Source: Escarpia spicata (taxonomy: Eukaryota; Annelida; Polychaeta; Sabellida; Siboglinidae). Taken from it: a stretch of DNA of 64,000 nt. Numbering within the stretch: the first letter of the stretch is position 1; the number at the start of each line of letters is the position of its first letter. Under the pieces are notes generated by a model. It had not been told where the DNA came from. It did no database searches and saw only the letters and a program-made list of their open reading frames with translations. The translations under genes and the position numbers were made by a program. Where the stretch lies: assembly GCA_963995525.1 (NCBI GenBank), contig OZ023214.1, positions 10,530,331 to 10,594,330 on the forward strand, read 5' to 3'. Positions 58,791 through 64,000 of the stretch are shown here, piece by piece.

Positions 58791-59652
58791 TAGAAAGATG
58801 GCCGCGTATGTGCCCAGACGCCTACTGCGCATGCTGCACTCGACATCCTGTTTCTCCGGGGCGTCGTACCTTTACTCTAAATGTTAAAGTTACGGCAATA
58901 CGTAACTATATCCAAGCATATATATGAAGTAGCGTCATATTTTGGTGTTTATGTGATCTGCAGACTGTCAGTGTGAAGTGTTTTGCACTTTCGGCTTAGA
59001 TTAATGTTGATAGATGAGACGAGCCGGAGATTTACCAAGATTGCGTCTGGGGCAGAACACCCAGATGGCAACTGGACAAGAGAGTCACTGGCTGCTAGCG
59101 TTGGCCCAATCAGTAGATAATGTGTTCCAGTCAATTACTCCATTTATTGTTATCTGTGAAAATTAACATATCTAATGTATAATGTTCCTTCATTAACGTT
59201 GTATCACGTCCTGTAGGTCTTCTACCTTTCTTATGTGAGCAAAATATAGTTCTACCTTCATTTGCACAACTATTCGGTAACTATAAAAGGGAAGACCGTA
59301 GTTTTTAAAAAACACATATACTAATGTGATTTAGCAACACGAGGGACAACTAGATACAGAACAGATGAAACAAAAGTTAAAGGGAATAAAAACAAGGCAT
59401 TAGCTAAAATCCGTTTTCCATGTGTACACAAAGATTAACATTGTATGTAACATTTGACAACATTTAAAAAATACAAAAAAATACGTTTGTAGACAAAATT
59501 CTATTTTAAACCCGTCTGTGTAGAGATTCCCGCAGAAAGTTGAAATTTAATGAGCTAGGCGATCACGTGGTATCGTGACGTCAAAGATGACTCTCGGCTT
59601 TGTTGACATCTATGCATCGCCATTGTTGTTCTCTCCATTCTCTTGTAACATC
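58791..59652. other. Intron sequence, nothing recognised
   Basis: No supported element upstream of the short acidic exon. Confidence 0.5.
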
Positions 59653-59837
59653 ATGGCTAGTGGGAGTTTCCCAGAGTTTCAAGTGAAATCATACGATTTT
59701 GAGCCACTAGCGGGAACGGTTACAGCGGATGATTCGTCTGATTCCGCTCTTTCCGAGCATTTCAGCGACGGTAGCGAAGAAGATGATGCGGAGTCGGACA
59801 GTCACAATGTGAATGTTCGCTCAGGCAACACCGACTG
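59653..59837 (+). CDS. First exon of a P2RX7-C-terminal-domain-like family protein (partial)
   Basis: The frame from ATG 59653 reads MASGSFPEFQVKSYDFEPL, an acidic Ser/Asp/Glu stretch, then SGNTD and a donor gtaagc at 59838 that splits the following TG- codon. I recognise this from uncharacterised proteins, multi-copy in marine invertebrates, whose next exon carries the Cys-rich zinc domain related to the cytoplasmic ballast domain of the P2X7 receptor. They are not ion channels. That domain is not visible in the next kilobase, so this may be an orphan exon or belong to a mobile gene. I prefer this ATG to the one at 59575 because the family begins here. Confidence 0.6.
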
Positions 59838-60480
59838 GTAAGCTGCAACTTCATTATAATGACACATATGGTGTGAAAACTTCGACAACAACACTGATAT
59901 CGTTTTAGTACGACGTTATATTATAAAATGCGGTGTCAAAGCTGTACAGAGAGTTAGCTAGAGGTTGTAGCTAAGTAGGTCATCGGACGAAGTAATTGTA
60001 AACAGACTTGTCAAAGACAAACTTCACAAAGTTACGAACCGTCGAACGTCGTAAGCATGGTTGTCTGGTTTAGGCGGATCGAGTTTAGGACGTTATAGCT
60101 ACTTACGATATCACCCCTCTGGACAAAACCCACACTTTTTTAGTTGGACAGTTGTTCACGAGATGACCATAATATCATGACATATATAATGACAGCTCTA
60201 TATTATGTCATTTATGTGGAACAATAATTTTATTACTCTGAGTCTGACACATAACAATATAGCTACTATATAATCAAAATAAACTAAAATAAACATTAAA
60301 ACAACATGCAGAACAATTGAATAATTATGGTAATGGGTTATAGCCTGAAGGGTTATGTCCTAGACCTAGGGGTTTAGTGTAACCTTAGGGGTCTTATATG
60401 TGAGATGCTACCAGTGGGTATATATGTGCCCTACGACTATGTCCATAAAAATCATAAGGACATAGCATTTTTAATCACAT
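59838..60480. other. Sequence after the acidic exon, nothing recognised
   Basis: No exon with Cys-rich motifs was found. Confidence 0.45.
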
Positions 60481-60497
60481 TTTTTGTGTGACATATT

Positions 60498-60603
60498 TAT
60501 TACAAATCCATCAAGCAAGTTTCAGAACACAGTTTTACTGGATTGAATCATTACAAATTCATCAAGCAAGTTTCATAACACAGTGTTACTGGGATGAATC
60601 ATT
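60498..60603. repeat. Direct repeat, about 50 bp, 2 copies
   Basis: Both copies contain ttacaaatccatcaagcaag (or attcatc) and then aacacagt-ttactggattgaatcatt with few differences. Confidence 0.85.
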
Positions 60604-60843
60604 CCAAATGTTGGTAACTGTGTAGATCTGGTAACACAATGTGAATCACCACACGGTGCACAGACAATGGTTATAAGCCAAAAAACACCCATGGGAATAT
60701 TTCCCCTGCAGGCAGATGAGAATATGGCTTCAGCAAATACCCATTGATAAACAAGTTATCTAGTCCATTTTGTTGATCACTTTACCTATGACATGCTAAT
60801 AAATAGCATAGCTTCACATCTACAGACCAATTATTATCTTTAC

Positions 60844-61461
60844 AGGGCAACTTCCCATTGAGCCGAGAAACTGCTGCACTACGACATTGGTTTGGCCAGT
60901 GCAGTTTCGGCAACGTGCGAAGAGATGACGAAGTGAAGACTCTGCCACCAAGAAGTACCTCTCCCTGGAAGGGCAGCAATCTTTCCTCAAGGGAGTCTTG
61001 TTTGTAACACCCTCCTCTGTGTCAGTGTACTGGTCGACATGGTCATCGCTGTCACTGTTGCTGCTGTCACGACTAGTCGACTCATTGTCAGAGCAAACAT
61101 ACTCTGGATCTGCAGCAGATGTCACTTCCTCCCCGTTTTAGTCACTCGAGTCACTAATCGGACCAGTCAACAAACTGCACTGCACACTCGTTGACCTCAC
61201 TGCTGATGTCACCTGCACAGCAACCTGCTCTGATGCACAGACTGCTTGCACTCTTCTCGTGCGAGTTGATGGCCTGATGTCAACCTGAAAGCATTTGCTG
61301 CTCCTTTTTGGAGTGGATGCTGTGACTGACTCAGGTGTGGAATCCTCTGTATCACAGGAATCCGTACGAGAGCTGTCATATTCAGTTGCTGTATCTTCAG
61401 ATGACCCATTCTTGGTCGACGGTGGACTATCTCGAGCTGCTGTCAGAATGTCAGCAAATAA
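60844..61461 (-). pseudogene. Exon of a multi-copy invertebrate gene family with a CX2C motif; one internal stop
   Basis: The minus-strand frame is open from 61473 to 60820 except for one TAA at 61138-61140. An acceptor (ttatttcag) ends at 61462 and a possible donor (gtaaag) starts at 60843. The protein has an acidic Ser/Thr/Asp-rich first half (SSEDTATEYDSSRTDS, EDSTPESVT), the stop, more acidic sequence (DNESTSRDSSNSDSDD), then RYFLVAESSLRHLFARC, RNC and VVVQQFLGSM. The final block resembles an uncharacterised family in which an acidic N-terminus precedes a Cys-pair domain and a transposase-like region. I infer that this is a remnant of that family, and name no function. It faces the + strand exon at 59.65 kb. 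Confidence 0.6.
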
Positions 61462-61549
61462 CTGAAATAACAAATGACCCTTATAGAATTTGCAAACAAA
61501 TTAATTGTTGTAGGTTTCTGACAAAAGCAAACAAAATCCTGTCTTTTAC

Positions 61550-61622
61550 CATCTTGTCAGAAAGGAGTACATCCATTTGTCTAGTCATTTGCCCAGCTTC
61601 CAAGTGTGAACAGACTGCCTAG
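61550..61622 (-). CDS. Probable preceding exon of the same minus-strand gene
   Basis: A 73-base or slightly shorter segment lies between an acceptor (tttttcacag, ending at 61623) and a donor (gtaaaag, from 61549). It reads VCSHLEAGQMTRQMDVLLSDKM, written here as VCSHLEAGQ then MTRQMDVLLSDKM. A TAG in this frame at the extreme 5' edge suggests that the acceptor is the AG just after it. An 88-base intron would join it to the next exon. Recognition of LEAGQ-TRQMDVLL as family-like raises confidence, but splicing is predicted only. Confidence 0.45.
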
Positions 61623-61623
61623 C

Positions 61624-62860
61624 TGTGAAAAATACAAATTAATAAATTTATTTCAAGTTGCAAGGTATGTATTGTTTATTCTATGATAAAAACATCATCA
61701 ATAATTGATATTACGCTTACAGAATCTACACAGAGACATAGTTACTTTTGTTATGTTACACTTTTATGCAAAGAATTACCTGGAAAATGTGACAATATAT
61801 TACTTGTGAACATTTTATTTTTGGTTATAACTAATCATCTATTAAATATACAATAGATAGGTTTGCAGCTTGCATTGCATTTATTGTTATTGTTTCACAA
61901 CAAATGACCATTTTCACACTTGGTAGCTGGGCAACAACCCACATCCAAATGTGAACATATTTATTATTTGATAAATTTACTTGATTTTTTTAATAACATT
62001 AAGTTAAAAATCAAATAAATTCATTAATGACATTTTGTAACATCATTAGTAGAATCCTTATCCATTGATATAGTTACTATCATAACAATATGTGACTATC
62101 ATAACAATATGTGACTGCAGACATGAACAATCCTGCAATACTCAATTTTATAGTCACAATAGGAAGCCTGCTCCAGGAGTGGTGTAATAATAATAATACC
62201 TATTAGTAACAATAAGTTGAACAAAGCACAATATAATAACAGAAACAATGTAATAGTAACTGGCATATAATATATATACATGTTTATTAATATATGTCCC
62301 ATCAAAATAGAAATTTAATTATGCTTTCTGTATCCTATTGAACTAGTTTATCCAGGTTTTATGATTGCCAACATCCATCCCATGAATAATGTGGGAGCCG
62401 AATAATGGTCCTTGGTACATTTCTGAGCTTCTGTTTAAAAAAACATCATGACTTGTGCCAGTAATTAGCAATGCTCCAAGCAGTAAGGTGTAATTACACT
62501 GATTGCAATCTATTAAATTGCAGTGACATTTCTTTTGTCTTCCATTCATTCATGTTATACAGACATAAAATGAAAAATATGTTCTATCCGTAAACGTTGT
62601 TAGTAGATAATACAAGATACAATAGTTATATTTTTGTTCTAAATATTTATCTCGGTACATACTGTAGTTCCAATTCAAAATGTAATGATAATACCTTCAA
62701 ATGTAATAGTATATATTGCATGATGTACATTGTCTTCGTTATTCAACTGTAATAAAATGGAAACTAGGCAATAGCAATATATGACACTGTAATGTAATTC
62801 ACCTGTGCACTGGAGTTATGAAAATACAAATCAATAAATTACTATTGAAATATTAAAAAT
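61624..62860. other. AT-rich sequence, nothing recognised
   Basis: A cacacttggtagctgggcaac phrase near 61917 is similar to cacttggaagctgggcaaat of the exon at 61550-61622, in the opposite orientation. No further exons could be supported. Confidence 0.45.
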
Positions 62861-62861
62861 T

Positions 62862-63125
62862 CTATAGTAACAAATGTAACAGTACTTGTGTGTTACAATA
62901 GTGTGTGTTATGAAAGCTGCTCTCTACTGTAAGAATTCTATAGTAACAAATGTAACAGTACTTGTGTGTTACAATAGTGTGTGTTATGTAACAGTACTTG
63001 TGTGTTACAATAGTGTGTGTTATGAAAGCTGCATCTACTGTAAGAATTCTATAGTAACAAATGTAACAGTACTTGTGTGTTACAATAGTGTGTGTTATGA
63101 AAGCTGCATCTACTGTAAGAATTAT
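62862..63125. repeat. Irregular tandem repeat (74-76-bp unit with a shorter inserted part-copy)
   Basis: The block ctatagtaacaaatgtaaca starts at about 62862, 62938 and 63048, and gtgttacaatagtgtgtgtt occurs four times. The middle interval is 110 bp because it holds an extra 36-bp part copy. Confidence 0.9.
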
Positions 63126-63129
63126 ATTT

Positions 63130-64000
63130 ATTGAAAACATTACTTTTGAAAACTTAAACATAATAGATTATTAACTCGATGAATACATACTGTAATCTAC
63201 AGGGTGTTCAATGTGGTAACCATTCAATATTAATAATAATTAATCACATCTACCTGCAAGGTTTACCAATTGCAATGGTGATCAGGGTGATATTAGGCAT
63301 GGGTTAATTGCATGGGTTAATTATAGTAATAATAAGTATCCAACATGTCACATCCATGTTACCCAGTTCCTGCCATTTCCACCTAGCATGCTTTAATTAC
63401 CAGTAGATCAGGTTCAGATAACTATTTTAACTGGAGGGAGAATGCAGTGGGCCAGCTGGAGGTGGCTGGTGTATTTGTTATTCATAGCAGGAAAGACCTA
63501 CAAAGTGCAATGTCAACTGGTAATTAATTAGATTTGATCTTTGATCAGTTGACTCGGGCAAACACTACACTTAGTTCCTCAGTCAAGTGGAGGAGTCACA
63601 ACAAAGGAGTCCAATTAGCTGGATTAGCAGACAGGTGCCAAACACTAATAAACTGTTTCTACAGAGAATACTGATGGGGGATAATTCTTCAGCAAGTCAT
63701 TGATGACATAAGACTTTAGTGAGTCATGTGTCAGAGGAGGAGATTGCCAGCAACTGGTTCCAACTATGAGAGTGAGACAGACCACTTCCTAATTTTTAAA
63801 TTTTTGTTTTAAATATATAACTTATGCATGGTACTTTATGTGTACATATATTTGATGTTGATCAAAATGCATGGCACTTTCATAAAGTCCAAGTATTGTC
63901 ATTTAAAAAACAACAAATGTTATGTATGAAAAATAATAATTAATTTATGCAAATTCAACGTTAAATACATTTGAAAATATAATTATTCTTCCATCTGCAA
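63130..64000. other. AT-rich sequence to the window end, nothing recognised
   Basis: No supported gene or element. Confidence 0.5.

Noticed and set aside
59575..59652. Upstream in-frame ATG for the acidic exon
   Set aside because: Residues before the second Met do not fit the family start, so the start at 59653 was preferred.
59653..59837. P2X receptor ion channel gene
   Set aside because: There are no channel segments; similarity in this family concerns only a cytoplasmic zinc domain expected in a missing exon.

Overview
This is eukaryotic nuclear DNA from an animal, most likely a marine invertebrate bilaterian. The only clear host gene is a junctophilin, recognised from eight MORN repeats split over two exons with canonical splice sites. 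The rest fits that picture: a CpG-rich promoter, a roughly 49 kb first intron, abundant microsatellites and minisatellites, tRNA-derived SINEs, CR1/L2-type LINEs, small inverted-repeat elements and domesticated-looking multi-copy gene families. The phylum cannot be fixed from this window; a mollusc or another lophotrochozoan is a guess.

Layout. From 1 to about 6.0 kb is AT-rich upstream DNA with one SINE fragment and a 54-bp minisatellite. From about 6.1 to 7.34 kb is a GC- and CpG-rich promoter/5'UTR block with a perfect CArG box. Junctophilin exon 1 is 7337-7718 and exon 2 is 57133-57940, both on the + strand. Exon 2 ends in an open phase, so the C-terminal part (rest of the helix, divergent region and membrane anchor) lies beyond the window or was not found in the last 6 kb.

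Intron 1 is a catalogue of repeats. Tandem arrays have periods of 23, 19, 36, 60, 44, 51, 21, 16 and 20 bp, and some carry higher-order structure. There are seven recognisable copies or fragments of one SINE family and four LINE 3' fragments. One near-complete LINE (49.24-52.4 kb, minus strand) has endonuclease and reverse transcriptase separated by a perfect 26-bp duplication that shifts the frame. A 2.7 kb element (34.69-37.43 kb) has very long terminal inverted repeats and a broken gene with FEN1/XPG-like nuclease motifs. Three further short inverted-repeat elements are present.

The last 6 kb (presumed junctophilin intron 2) contains two facing gene fragments of families that are multi-copy in marine invertebrates: a + strand first exon (59653-59837) and a minus-strand spliced fragment with a CX2C motif (60844-61622). 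A 200-base assembly gap lies at 22261-22460. I see no rRNA, convincing tRNA, CRISPR array or viral gene.
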